Below are positions 17,752-26,084 of a stretch of 64,000 nucleotides of DNA, one piece after another (positions within the stretch are counted from its first letter, which is position 1; each line of letters opens with the position of its first letter). The notes under the pieces were generated by a model. The model had not been told where the DNA came from and did not search any database. It was given only the letters and a program-made list of their open reading frames with translations. The DNA is taken from the NCBI RefSeq assembly GCF_001425575.1, contig NZ_LMRD01000006.1, positions 445,977 through 509,976 of the forward strand, written 5' to 3'. This stretch comes from Aurantimonas sp. Leaf443 (GTDB lineage: Bacteria > Pseudomonadota > Alphaproteobacteria > Rhizobiales > Rhizobiaceae). The translations under genes and the position numbers were made by a program.

Positions 17752-18066
17752 TCACGCGGGCGGCGTCGGAGGCGTCGGCAGAGCCTGGTGCTCGTCGGCT
17801 TCGGCCGCCGGTGCGACCGGCTCTCGGCCCTGCCTTGCCGTCTCCTCGAGCGCCGAAGCGCGGGCGAGCGCCTCGTCGATGACGAAGAGGCGGATGGCCG
17901 AGGAGAGGTTGGTCGCCGTGTCGCGCGCGCCGTCGATCTCGGCGACGAGACCGGCAAGTGGAAGGCCGCGGGCGGCGGCGATGACGCGCAGTCGCTCCCA
18001 GAACCGGTCTTCCACGCTGATCGAGGTGCGGTGCCCGCGGATCGACAGCGAGCGCTTCACGATCAA
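17752..18066 (-). CDS. Ribbon-helix-helix domain protein (104 aa)
   Basis: This is a small RHH protein of a type conserved in Alphaproteobacteria next to DUF4169 and sspB. The core is KRSLSIRGHRTSISVEDRFWERLRVIAAARG followed by NLSSAIRLFVIDEAL; the last 35 residues are low-complexity. The start is TTG 18066, which overlaps the DUF4169 stop (TTGA); translation from it gives MIVKRSLSIRG, matching the usual family N-terminus. It is co-transcribed with the two upstream genes. The RHH fold suggests DNA binding, but the target is unknown. Confidence 0.8.
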   Translation of the reverse strand: MIVKRSLSIRGHRTSISVEDRFWERLRVIAAARGLPLAGLVAEIDGARDTATNLSSAIRLFVIDEALARASALEETARQGREPVAPAAEADEHQALPTPPTPPA

Positions 18067-18260
18067 GGACGGTCGAGATCTGTCGGCCGTTCGAGCCGCG
18101 ATCCCTCGAGGCTCCTGGCGGCACGCTCGCGCTCGATTCGCGCGCTCGACACGGTCTCCTTCGGCAGTCCGTGCGCTATGCGGTTCTCGTCGGCGCGTTT
18201 CTCGTCCGCCGCGCGGCGGGCGCGCTTGCGGGCCTGTCGCAGGTTGACGACCTCGCCCAT
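18063..18260 (-). CDS. DUF4169 family protein (65 aa)
   Basis: This is a short, strongly basic helical protein beginning MGEVVNLRQARKRARRAADE..ADENRIAHG, the signature of DUF4169, found almost only in Hyphomicrobiales and Rhodobacterales between sspB and an RHH gene. It starts 8 bases after the sspB stop and overlaps the next gene by 4 bases, so the three form one operon. No biochemical function is known. Confidence 0.85.
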   Translation of the reverse strand: MGEVVNLRQARKRARRAADEKRADENRIAHGLPKETVSSARIERERAARSLEGSRLERPTDLDRP

Positions 18261-18268
18261 GGCCCGGC

Positions 18269-18838
18269 TCAGGGCTTCTTGCGGAACGCGTCGAGGGAGA
18301 CGACCTCGGCGTCCTTCTTGTCCTGCGGCTTGTCGTCGGCCCTGGCCTCCGCGCTCGCCTTCTCCTTGGCGGCGGGCTTGGCCACCGGCAGGCGGGACGG
18401 CTTGGCCGCGAGCGCCGGCGCGGGTGCAAGGGCCGGCTTCGGCGCGGGCGCCGCGGAAGGGACTTCGCCGACGCCCTCGGCGCCGCCCACGTTGAACTCC
18501 AGCTCGAAGTTCACCGCCGGGTCGTAGAAGCCGCGCACCGCCGAGAAGGGGATGAGCAGGCGCTCGGGAATATCGGAGAAGGAGAGGCCGACCTCGAAGC
18601 CGGTGTCGGTGACCTGCAGGTCCCAGTACTGGTGCTGGATGACGATGGTCATCAGCTCGGGATACTTCTCGCGCAGCCGCGAGGAGATCCGCACGCCGGG
18701 CGCGGAGGTCAGGAAGGTGATGAAGAAGTGATGCTCGCCGGGAAGGCCCGTCTTGGCGACCTCGCCCAGCACCTTGCGGATGACGCCGCGAAGGGCGTCC
18801 TGCGCGAGAACATCGTAACGGATGAGATCCTGGCCCAT
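18269..18838 (-). CDS. sspB: SspB-type ClpXP adaptor protein (189 aa)
   Basis: The alphaproteobacterial SspB delivers SsrA-tagged proteins to the ClpXP protease. The SspB fold spans residues 1-125 (MGQDLIRYDVLAQDALRGVIRKVL, HHFFITFLTSAPGVRISSRLREKYP, MTIVIQHQYWDLQV, FEVGLSFSDIPERLLIPFSAVRGFYDP). It is followed by an Ala/Pro/Lys linker and a terminal motif, AEVVSLDAFRKKP, resembling the ClpX-docking tail of the family. It lies about 55 bases downstream of the tmRNA gene on the same strand, so the tagging RNA and the adaptor that recognises the tag are neighbours. Confidence 0.92.
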   Translation of the reverse strand: MGQDLIRYDVLAQDALRGVIRKVLGEVAKTGLPGEHHFFITFLTSAPGVRISSRLREKYPELMTIVIQHQYWDLQVTDTGFEVGLSFSDIPERLLIPFSAVRGFYDPAVNFELEFNVGGAEGVGEVPSAAPAPKPALAPAPALAAKPSRLPVAKPAAKEKASAEARADDKPQDKKDAEVVSLDAFRKKP

Positions 18839-18892
18839 TGCAATGTCCCGAAGTCTGCTGGTTGCGGATCCGGCCGGACCCGCCTCATGAAA

Positions 18893-19238
18893 GTGGAGGC
18901 TTCTGTTGCCAGGCGCCTCCGAGCCCCGCCTAGAAGTGCGAACCCCTAGGGCTTGATTTGAAGCTATCGCACAGCCTTAGGCTGCGAGACGCGCTTCCGC
19001 ATAGTTGTCGTTGGCAACTACTTTTTCAGCCCGATAACGGCGGTACAATGCCGAGCAAAAGTCCGATCTTTACGCCCTCGTCGATCCTGCTTCGCCCCCG
19101 CCTCAAACGCCCGGCCGGGCGGTTCAGGTGGAGGCGCCGGGTACTGCCCCCGGGTCCGAAAGGTTTATTACATCGGCCGTTTATCGCCATATCCGGCTTG
19201 CGCCGGCGAGAGGGAATATAGGGGGTCGCCCTCCCGGT
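18893..19238 (-). ncRNA. ssrA: Circularly permuted two-piece tmRNA (alphaproteobacterial SsrA)
   Basis: Read on the minus strand, the acceptor piece comes first and ends CGCCTCC-A-CC at 19136-19127; the CCA end is completed after transcription because the genome has CCT. Its T-arm has the divergent loop CCGGG-GGCAGTA-CCCGG. A spacer of about 27 nt follows, then the coding piece starts at 19099 with GGGGGCG, which pairs with CGCCTCC. The tag reading frame at 19015-18977 encodes ANDNYAEARLAA and a stop, the expected alphaproteobacterial proteolysis tag. A GGAGGC/GCCTCC helix ends the coding piece near 18895. The outer ends are estimated to within about 10-20 bases. Stalled ribosomes are rescued and products tagged for ClpXP via SspB, encoded just downstream. 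Confidence 0.9.
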
Positions 19239-19460
19239 GAAAAGACGCAAAACGCCAGATGCGCGGCTTGTCCGGAAGAATGGCGATGGAGGTCAGGCGC
19301 ACACAAGTTCGGCGGCCCGTGGCCCGCGTTACGTTTTTGACTCGACTCCCGCCGAACGGCGCGGAATCGATAGGCGACGGCTCGCGGCGGAGCCGCGGTT
19401 CGCGATGGCAGAAACTTAACCGATGGGAGGCAGGCTGTTTCGAGGGCAGCCGGAGCCAAC

Positions 19461-20255
19461 ATGCAGCAATATCTCGACCTCCTCGACCGCGTCCTAAACA
19501 AGGGTACGGTGCGCGGCGACCGCACCGGCACGGGGACGCGCTCGGTCTTCGGCCACCAGATGCGATTCGACCTCGCCGACGGCTTCCCGATGGTGACGAC
19601 GAAGAAGCTGCACTGGCGCTCCATCGCGCACGAACTCCTCTGGTTCCTGAAGGGCGAGACGAATATCGCCTATCTCAAGACGAACGGCGTGCGGATCTGG
19701 GACGAATGGGCCGACGAGAACGGCGATCTGGGACCCGTCTACGGCTCGCAATGGCGCTCCTGGCCGACCTATGACGGTGGCCATATCGACCAGATCGCCA
19801 ATGTCGTCGACGCGATCCGGGCCAATCCCAACTCGCGCCGGCTGATCGTCTCGGCCTGGAACCCGGCGCTGGTCGACGAGATGGCGCTGCCGCCCTGCCA
19901 CTGCCTCTTCCAGTTCTACGTCGCGGACGGCCGGCTCTCCTGCCAGCTCTACCAGCGCTCGGGCGACGTCTTCCTCGGCGTGCCCTTCAATATCGCCTCC
20001 TACGCCTTGCTGACGCAGATGGTGGCGCATGTGACGGGCCTTAAGCCGGGCGAGTTCGTGCATACGCTCGGCGACACGCATCTCTATCTCAACCATCTCG
20101 ATCAGGCGCGCCTGCAGCTGACGCGCGCGCCGCTGCCGCTGCCGCGCCTCGTCCTGAACCCGGCGGTAACAGACCTCTTCGACTTCACGTTCGAGGACAT
20201 CGCCATAGAAGGCTACGAGGCGCATGGGCATATCGCGGCGAAGGTCGCGGTGTGA
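19461..20255 (+). CDS. thyA: Thymidylate synthase ThyA (264 aa)
   Basis: The enzyme converts dUMP to dTMP with methylene-tetrahydrofolate, producing dihydrofolate. The length equals that of the Escherichia coli enzyme. The catalytic cysteine is C146 in [10 protein letters not shown]; the phosphate-binding arginine is R21 (GDRTGTGT), and [20 protein letters not shown] and HLYLNHLDQ are present. ATG 19461 is preceded by CCGGAG. It overlaps folA by 4 bases, so the enzyme that generates dihydrofolate is coupled to the one that reduces it. The region 19239-19460 holds the divergent promoters of thyA and ssrA; I see no clear boxes beyond a small hairpin at 19378-19395. Confidence 0.97.
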   Translation: MQQYLDLLDRVLNKGTVRGDRTGTGTRSVFGHQMRFDLADGFPMVTTKKLHWRSIAHELLWFLKGETNIAYLKTNGVRIWDEWADENGDLGPVYGSQWRSWPTYDGGHIDQIANVVDAIRANPNSRRLIVSAWNPALVDEMALPPCHCLFQFYVADGRLSCQLYQRSGDVFLGVPFNIASYALLTQMVAHVTGLKPGEFVHTLGDTHLYLNHLDQARLQLTRAPLPLPRLVLNPAVTDLFDFTFEDIAIEGYEAHGHIAAKVAV

Positions 20256-20767
20256 GCGCCCTTCCGCTGACGGCCGTGGTGGCCTTCGCGCGCAACGGCG
20301 TGATCGGCAGGGACGGGGGCATGCCCTGGTCGATCCCGAGCGACTTGAAGTTCTACCGCCAGCGCACGATGGGCAGGCCGATGATCATGGGCGCGACGAC
20401 GCTGCGCTCCATCGGCCGCGTGCTCGACGGGCGCGACACGATCGTGCTGACGCGCTCGGGCCGCTCGCCCATCGAGGGGGCGGACGTTGCGGCAAGCCGC
20501 GACGAGGCGCTGGCGCTGGCCGGCCGCCGCGCGGCCGAGCGCGGCGCCGACGAAATCGTGATCGCCGGAGGAGCGGAGATCTACCGTCTGTTCTGGCCGC
20601 TCCTGACCGCGATCGCCGCCACCGTGGTCGAGGCCGAGCCGGACGGGGACACGTTCTTTCCGGCGATCGGGCCGGACGAATGGACGCTGGAGGAGGAGCG
20701 CGCTCTGCCGCGCGGACCGCGCGACAGCGCCGCCACCTCGTTCCGCCTCTACGGGCGGCGCGCCTGA
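20252..20767 (+). CDS. folA: Dihydrofolate reductase (171 aa)
   Basis: The enzyme reduces dihydrofolate to tetrahydrofolate with NADPH. Recognisable segments are [31 protein letters not shown] (N-terminal strand, Met20 loop and the acidic residue D in PSDLK), [28 protein letters not shown] and [13 protein letters not shown]. The start is GTG 20252, inside the thyA end (GTGTGA), giving a 4-base overlap and translational coupling. The 222 bases after it carry the promoter region of hflK; no terminator with a T-tract is obvious. Confidence 0.94.
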   Translation: MSALPLTAVVAFARNGVIGRDGGMPWSIPSDLKFYRQRTMGRPMIMGATTLRSIGRVLDGRDTIVLTRSGRSPIEGADVAASRDEALALAGRRAAERGADEIVIAGGAEIYRLFWPLLTAIAATVVEAEPDGDTFFPAIGPDEWTLEEERALPRGPRDSAATSFRLYGRRA

Positions 20768-20989
20768 CGGGCCGCCGCGCGGTGCTTCGGGCCTGAAGAG
20801 GAGCGCGCCCGGGCGGAGTAAGCCGTCTTCCTCGGCAAACGTTCACCACGTCGCAGCCCCCGCGCCTGCCAAAACGCCGCCGCGCGTTGAAAGGCCGGAG
20901 GGCAATTCCTATAAGGTCTGAGGCCTGCCGCACGGCGGGCGCGGCGTCCGTCCAAAAGCGCCGGTCTCGCTGAGTTCGGAAGGATTTCG

Positions 20990-22162
20990 ATGCCCTGGAG
21001 TAATCAGACCGGCAATGGTGGCTGGAAAGGCGGAAGCGGCGGCGGGGGCGGTGGCGGCCCCTGGGGCCAGCGTCCGCAGGGACCCCGTCCGGGCGGGGGC
21101 GGCAACTCGCCGGATCTGGAAGACATCCTGCGGCGCGGACAGGATCGGCTGCGACGCGCTCTGCCCGGCGGTGGCGGCGGCGGCGGGCGCGGCGGCTCGG
21201 CCGGCGGCGCGGCGATCGTCGGCCTCGTGGTTGCGGGCCTTGCCGTTCTCTGGCTCGTGAAGGCCGTCTACACCGTGCAGCCCGACCAGGTGGGCGTGGA
21301 AATGCTCTTCGGCAAGCCGAAGGAGGAACTCTCCGGACCCGGCCTGCACTTCGCCCTCTGGCCCTTCGAGACGGTGGACACCGTGCCGGTGGTGGAAAGC
21401 CAGATGGCGATCGGCGCCAACCGGAGCGCCGACAATTCCGGGCTGATGCTCTCGGGCGACCAGAACATCGTCGACGTGCAGTTCGCCGTCCTCTACCAGG
21501 TCGAGAATCCGCGCGACTATCTCTTCAATGTCGACGACCCCGTCTCGATGCTGCGGCAGGTGGCCGAGAGCGCGATGCGCGAAGTGGTCGGCCGGCGCCC
21601 CGTGCAGGACATCTTCCGCGACGACCGCCAGGGCATCGCCGAGGAGGTGCGCCAGATCGCGCAGGACACGATGAACGCCTATTCCTCTGGCCTTCGCGTG
21701 AATGCGATCTCGATCGAGGACGCCGCGCCCCCGCCGCAGGTGGCCGACGCCTTCGACGAGGTTCAGCGCGCCGAGCAGGACGAGGACCGCTTCGTCGAGG
21801 AAGCCAACCGCTATCAGAACCAGCAGCTCGGCCGCGCGCAGGGCGAGGCCGCGCAGATCCGCGAGGACGCCGCCGCCTACAAGAACCGCGTCGTGCAGGA
21901 GGCCGAGGGTGAGGCCCAGCGCTTCATCTCCGTGCTGACGGAATACGAGAAGGCGCCCGAAGTGACGCGCAAGCGACTGTTCCTGGAGACGATGGAGGGC
22001 GTCCTGAAGGATTCCTCCAAGGTCATCGTCGAGGGCGGATCGCAGGCGACGCAGGGCATCGTGCCCTTCCTGCCGCTCGACCGGCTCGGCCAGCGCGCGC
22101 CGAACGCCGCGGCGCCGGCCGCCGGACAGGCGGGCCAGGCCGGCCAGGGAGGTACCAACTGA
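20990..22162 (+). CDS. hflK: FtsH protease modulator HflK (390 aa)
   Basis: This is a SPFH/prohibitin-family subunit that forms a large membrane complex with HflC around the FtsH protease. A Gly-rich cytoplasmic N-terminus (residues 1-75) precedes one membrane helix (AAIVGLVVAGLAVLWLVKAVYTV), then the SPFH domain (VQPDQVGVEMLFGKP...) and a long helical region (DEDRFVEEANRYQNQQLGRAQGEAAQIREDA). GGAAGGA lies just before ATG 20990. The stop overlaps the hflC start by one base (TGATG), so they form an operon. Confidence 0.95.
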   Translation: MPWSNQTGNGGWKGGSGGGGGGGPWGQRPQGPRPGGGGNSPDLEDILRRGQDRLRRALPGGGGGGGRGGSAGGAAIVGLVVAGLAVLWLVKAVYTVQPDQVGVEMLFGKPKEELSGPGLHFALWPFETVDTVPVVESQMAIGANRSADNSGLMLSGDQNIVDVQFAVLYQVENPRDYLFNVDDPVSMLRQVAESAMREVVGRRPVQDIFRDDRQGIAEEVRQIAQDTMNAYSSGLRVNAISIEDAAPPPQVADAFDEVQRAEQDEDRFVEEANRYQNQQLGRAQGEAAQIREDAAAYKNRVVQEAEGEAQRFISVLTEYEKAPEVTRKRLFLETMEGVLKDSSKVIVEGGSQATQGIVPFLPLDRLGQRAPNAAAPAAGQAGQAGQGGTN

Positions 22163-23202
22163 TGTCGAACCGTCTCACCGCCGCGCTCGTCGCGGTCGCC
22201 GCGGGCGCGGTCGTTCTCTGGAACTCGGTCTTCATCGTCAACGAGAAGGAGCAGGCGATCGTCCTGCGCTTCGGCGAGATCCGCCGCGTCGTCAACGAGC
22301 CGGGCCTCTACTTCAAGGTGCCCTTCGGCTTCGCGGGCGCCGACACGGTGCAGATGCTGCCAGACCGGCTCCTGCGCTTCGACCTCGACAATATCCGCGT
22401 GCAGGTCTCGGGCGGCAAGTTCTACGAGGTGGACGCGTTCCTCGTCTATTCGATCTCGGACGCCAAGCGCTTCCGCGAGACGGTGTCGGGCTCGATCCCG
22501 CAGGCCGAGCAGCGGTTGCGCACGCGCCTCGACGCGGCGCTGCGCCGGGTCTACGGCCTTCGCGGCTTCGAGGCGGCGCTTTCGGACGAGCGCGGCGAGA
22601 TGATGCGGCAGGTGCGCGACCAGCTTCGCCCCGACGCCGAATCGCTGGGCATCGAGCTCGCCGACGTGCGCATCCGCCGCACGGACCTGACGCAGGAGGT
22701 CTCTCAGCAGACCTACGAGCGCATGCAGGCCGAGCGCCTCGCCGAGGCCGAGCGCCTGCGGGCCCGCGGTCAGGTCGCCGCCCGGCAGATCCGCGCCACC
22801 GCCGATCGCGGCGCGACGGAGGCCACCGCCAGCGCGCAGCGCGAGTCGGAGATCCTGCAGGGCGAGGGCGATGCGGAACGAAGCCGCATCTATGCCGACG
22901 CCTATTCGCGCAACCCGGAATTCTTCGAGTTCTTCCGGTCGATGCGGGCCTATCGCGAGGCACTGGCCAATACCGGAACGACGATGGTGCTTTCGCCGGA
23001 GTCGGAGTTCTTCCGGTATTTCAACGACGCGGGCACCGGCAGCCCGAGCGGCGCGGCCGCGCCGGCACCGGTGGGCGCCGAGCCCTCGGCCGCGGCGCCC
23101 GCGCCCCTGACAGGCGCGCAGGCTGAGGCGACGGCACCGCTGGCGCAGCCGCAGACGGGCGACCCGGCGACGACGGGCTCGACCACGGCGCCTGCGCAGT
23201 AG
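22162..23202 (+). CDS. hflC: FtsH protease modulator HflC (346 aa)
   Basis: This is the partner of HflK: an N-terminal membrane helix (LTAALVAVAAGAVVLWNSVFIV), an SPFH domain (NEKEQAIVLRFGEIRRVVNEPGLYFKVPF), and a helical segment ending in EFFEFFRSMRAYREALANTGTTMVLSPESEFFRYF, which is strongly conserved in HflC. About 55 Ala/Pro-rich residues extend past this point, longer than in E. coli. A strong intrinsic terminator follows at 23232-23266, so degP downstream probably has its own promoter. Confidence 0.95.
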   Translation: MSNRLTAALVAVAAGAVVLWNSVFIVNEKEQAIVLRFGEIRRVVNEPGLYFKVPFGFAGADTVQMLPDRLLRFDLDNIRVQVSGGKFYEVDAFLVYSISDAKRFRETVSGSIPQAEQRLRTRLDAALRRVYGLRGFEAALSDERGEMMRQVRDQLRPDAESLGIELADVRIRRTDLTQEVSQQTYERMQAERLAEAERLRARGQVAARQIRATADRGATEATASAQRESEILQGEGDAERSRIYADAYSRNPEFFEFFRSMRAYREALANTGTTMVLSPESEFFRYFNDAGTGSPSGAAAPAPVGAEPSAAAPAPLTGAQAEATAPLAQPQTGDPATTGSTTAPAQ

Positions 23203-23231
23203 CCGCGCCGGCCGAGCGCGCCACCAGACAG

Positions 23232-23266
23232 CGCCCCCGCTCGCCAGATGGCGGCGGGGGCGTTTT
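23232..23266 (+). terminator. Intrinsic terminator after hflKC
   Basis: CGCCCCCGC (23232-23240) pairs with GCGGGGGCG (23254-23262); the loop adds an inner CGCC/GGCG pairing, and TTTT follows directly. It sits 30 bases after the hflC stop. Rhizobial genomes often carry a DUF2065 gene between hflC and degP; none is found in the 23203-23432 interval here. Confidence 0.85.
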
Positions 23267-23432
23267 CGTGTCGGCCCTTGCGGCCTGTCGTCCCGCCCGG
23301 GCCGGCGGCGCTTCGCGGGCACCGAAGCTTCTTGATTCGGACGCTTTTTTCAGGTCCCGTCGAGCTTTACGGATTCGAAGCGTCGAGGCCCCAGACACGA
23401 GGGTGCGACGAATCGAGCGACGGGGACAAGCG

Positions 23433-25118
23433 ATGACCGCACGCCTTCTGCGACTGATCCTGCCGACCGTGCTCGCCGCCGCGCTGCCGGCCGCTGGCCT
23501 TGGCGGGCTCGCCCTGGCGCAGACGGTCCTGCCGGACGCCGCGCCCGGACAGCCGGGCGCGGCCGCGCCCGCCTCGCCGCCGCAAGGCCAGCCCACGACG
23601 CCGGACGGCGCGCCCGCGCCCGAGCTCCTGCCGGCACCTCCGCCGCCGGCGCCCGCGAGCGGCTCCGGCGTCACGGCCGGGGCGCCCGTCGTGCCGCCCC
23701 CGCCGGGCCAGACCCAGCACGGGCCGGAATCGGTCGCGGATCTCGCCGAGCCGCTGCTCGACGCCGTCGTCAACATCTCGACCTCGCAGAAGGTCGAGGC
23801 GGCCGGGCGCGGCATTCCGAAGCTCGAGGCGCCCGAGGGCTCGCCGCTCCAGGACTTCTTCGACGATCTCCTGAAGGACGAGGACGGCGTCGGCGACAAG
23901 CGCGTGCAGTCGCTCGGCTCGGGCTTCGTGCTCGATGCCGCAGCCGGCATCGTCGTCACCAACAACCACGTCATCGCCGATGCCGACGAGATCACCGTCA
24001 ACTTCGCCGACGGCCACCAACTCGACGCCGAACTCGTCGGCACCGATCCCAAGACCGACATCGCGGTGCTGCGCGTGAAGCCGGACCGGCCGCTGAAGGC
24101 GGTGGAGTTCGGCGATTCGGAGCATCTGCGGATCGGCGACTGGGTGATGGCGATCGGCAACCCGTTCGGCCTCGGCGGCTCGGTCTCGGTCGGCATCGTC
24201 TCGGCGCGCGGGCGCAACATCAATGCCGGGCCTTACGACAACTTCATCCAGACGGACGCGGCCATCAATCGCGGCAATTCCGGCGGCCCGCTCTTCGACA
24301 TGCATGGGCGCGTGGTGGGCATCAACACGGCGATCATCTCGCCGACCGGCGGCTCGATCGGCATCGGATTCTCGATCCCCTCCCAGCTCGCCGCCAACGT
24401 CGTCGGGCAGTTGCGCGAGTTCGGCGAGACCCGCCGCGGCTGGCTCGGCGTGCGCCTCCAGGCGGTGACCGAGGACATCGCGACCGGCCTCGGCATCGGC
24501 GAGGCGCGGGGCGCGGTCGTCATGGGCATCGTGCCGGAAGGGCCCTCCGACAACGGCGCCCTGAAGATCGGCGACGTGATCGTGACCTTCGACGGCAAGC
24601 CCATCGCCACCTCCCGCGATCTGCCGCGCGTCGTGGCCGAGACGCCGGTCGGCAAGACCGTCGACGTGACGGTGCTGCGCAAGGCCGACGCCAAGGCGCC
24701 CGCGGCCGAAGAGACCGTCCAGGTCACGCTCGGCCGGCTCGAGGACGGCGAGAAGCTGATGGCCGAGAAGGAGGGCGGCGAGGCCGCCGCCGCCGACGCC
24801 GCCGAGCCCGCCGAGGGCGCGACCGAACTCCTCGGCATGACCATCGCCGATGTCGACGCCGCGCAGCGCGCCGAGTTCGACCTCGCGGACGACGCGACCG
24901 GCGTCGTCGTCACCGCCGTGAAGCCGCAGTCGGCTGCCGCCGAGAAGGGCATCGAGCCCGGCATGATCATCCGCGAGGTGGCGCAGGAAACCGTTTCCAC
25001 CGCCGCCGAGGTCGCCGAGAAGGTGGAGAAGCTGAAGAGCGACGGCCGCAAGAACGCGCTGTTCCTGCTGGCGGCGAGCGGCGGCGACCTGCGGTTCATC
25101 GTGGTGCCCGTGGAATAG
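23433..25118 (+). CDS. degP: Periplasmic Do/DegP-family serine endoprotease (561 aa)
   Basis: This HtrA-type protease handles misfolded envelope proteins. The signal peptide is MTARLLRLILPTVLAAALPAAGLGGLALAQ, followed by a Pro/Ala-rich linker to about residue 95. The trypsin-like domain has the triad His (VTNNHVIADADEI), Asp (DPKTDIAVLRV) and Ser (NRGNSGGPLFD). Two PDZ domains follow (RRGWLGVRLQAVTEDIA... and TELLGMTIADVDAAQ...), separated by an acidic Ala-rich linker. ATG 23433 is preferred because the in-frame extension to 23268 removes the signal peptide from the N-terminus. Placement beside hflKC, another quality-control system, is conserved. Confidence 0.94.
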   Translation: MTARLLRLILPTVLAAALPAAGLGGLALAQTVLPDAAPGQPGAAAPASPPQGQPTTPDGAPAPELLPAPPPPAPASGSGVTAGAPVVPPPPGQTQHGPESVADLAEPLLDAVVNISTSQKVEAAGRGIPKLEAPEGSPLQDFFDDLLKDEDGVGDKRVQSLGSGFVLDAAAGIVVTNNHVIADADEITVNFADGHQLDAELVGTDPKTDIAVLRVKPDRPLKAVEFGDSEHLRIGDWVMAIGNPFGLGGSVSVGIVSARGRNINAGPYDNFIQTDAAINRGNSGGPLFDMHGRVVGINTAIISPTGGSIGIGFSIPSQLAANVVGQLREFGETRRGWLGVRLQAVTEDIATGLGIGEARGAVVMGIVPEGPSDNGALKIGDVIVTFDGKPIATSRDLPRVVAETPVGKTVDVTVLRKADAKAPAAEETVQVTLGRLEDGEKLMAEKEGGEAAAADAAEPAEGATELLGMTIADVDAAQRAEFDLADDATGVVVTAVKPQSAAAEKGIEPGMIIREVAQETVSTAAEVAEKVEKLKSDGRKNALFLLAASGGDLRFIVVPVE

Positions 25119-25176
25119 GCGGGGCCGCGCGGCCGGTCGGGCGCGCGCGTGATGCCGTCGGCGCCGTCCGGCCCGA

Positions 25177-26064
25177 TCAGTCCACGAAGTCGGAGCGACG
25201 GTAGCCCTGGACGAAGAGGAGCGCGGTGAGGTCGCCGTGGTCGACGCGGTGCGGGGCGCGGGCGGCGACGGAGGGCTTGGCGTGACAGGCGATGCCGGTG
25301 CCGGCGGCGAGCAGCATGGGCAGGTCGTTGGCCCCGTCTCCGACTGCGAGCGCGTCGGCCGGGGTGAGGCCGAGGCGGGTCGAGATCTGGTCGAGCGCGT
25401 CGACCTTGGCCGCGGCGCCCAGGATCGGTTCGGCGACGGTGCCGGTGAGCGTGCCGTCTCTGCCGTGAAGGATATTGGCGCGCGTCTCGTGGAAGCCGAT
25501 CATCGCCGCGATGGGGCCGGTGAAGGCGGTGAAGCCGCCCGAGACCAGCGCGGTATGGGCGCCTTTGGCGCGCATCGTGGCGACGAGCGTGCGCCCGCCC
25601 GGCATCAGCGTGATGCGCTCGGCGATGACGGCCTCGATGGTGGATTCGGGCAGGCCGGCGAGGAGGGCGACACGTTCTCGCAGCGCCGGCTCGAAATCGA
25701 TCTCGCCGTTCATCGCCCGCGCCGTGATGGCGGCGACCTGATCCTTCAGGCCGAGCACGGCGGCCAGTTCGTCGATACATTCCTGCTCGATCATGGTGGA
25801 GTCCATGTCGGCGATGAGAAAGCGCTTGCGCCGGCCGGCGGCCTCCTGCACCACGCAGTCGAAGCCATGGGTCGCGGCGATCCCGGCGGCGCGTTCGCGC
25901 GATGCGGCGTCGGCCGGGCCCGGCAAGGGCAGATCGCAGGCCTTGGCCTCGTCCAGCCAGTCGGCGGCGTCCGGCCGGGCGCCGAGGGCCTCCGCGACGG
26001 CCGCCACGGCGTCCATGGCGAGATCCGGGCCGGCGGGCGCAGCGACGAGGGTGGCGACGTACAT
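25177..26064 (-). CDS. serB: Phosphoserine phosphatase SerB (295 aa)
   Basis: This catalyses the last step of serine synthesis, hydrolysing O-phosphoserine. It is a HAD-superfamily protein: motif I DMDSTMIEQECIDELA (nucleophile and acid Asp), motif II LVSGGFTAFT and motif III GDGANDLPMLLAAGTGIACHAKP. An N-terminal regulatory (ACT-like) region of about 80 residues (MYVATLVAAPAGPDLAMDAVAAVAEALGA...) precedes it. It ends 58 bases from the convergent degP gene and starts 20 bases from the divergent miaA gene. Confidence 0.94.
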   Translation of the reverse strand: MYVATLVAAPAGPDLAMDAVAAVAEALGARPDAADWLDEAKACDLPLPGPADAASRERAAGIAATHGFDCVVQEAAGRRKRFLIADMDSTMIEQECIDELAAVLGLKDQVAAITARAMNGEIDFEPALRERVALLAGLPESTIEAVIAERITLMPGGRTLVATMRAKGAHTALVSGGFTAFTGPIAAMIGFHETRANILHGRDGTLTGTVAEPILGAAAKVDALDQISTRLGLTPADALAVGDGANDLPMLLAAGTGIACHAKPSVAARAPHRVDHGDLTALLFVQGYRRSDFVD

Positions 26065-26084
26065 GGGTCGGAGCGCTTTCTGAC

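Noticed and set aside
18972-18984. CAGCC-TTA-GGCTG hairpin thought to be a terminator
   Set aside because: It surrounds the stop codon of the tmRNA tag and belongs to the tmRNA structure.
19026-19250. 74-codon minus-strand ORF in the thyA-sspB gap
   Set aside because: It lies inside the tmRNA gene, whose acceptor arm and tag frame explain the sequence.
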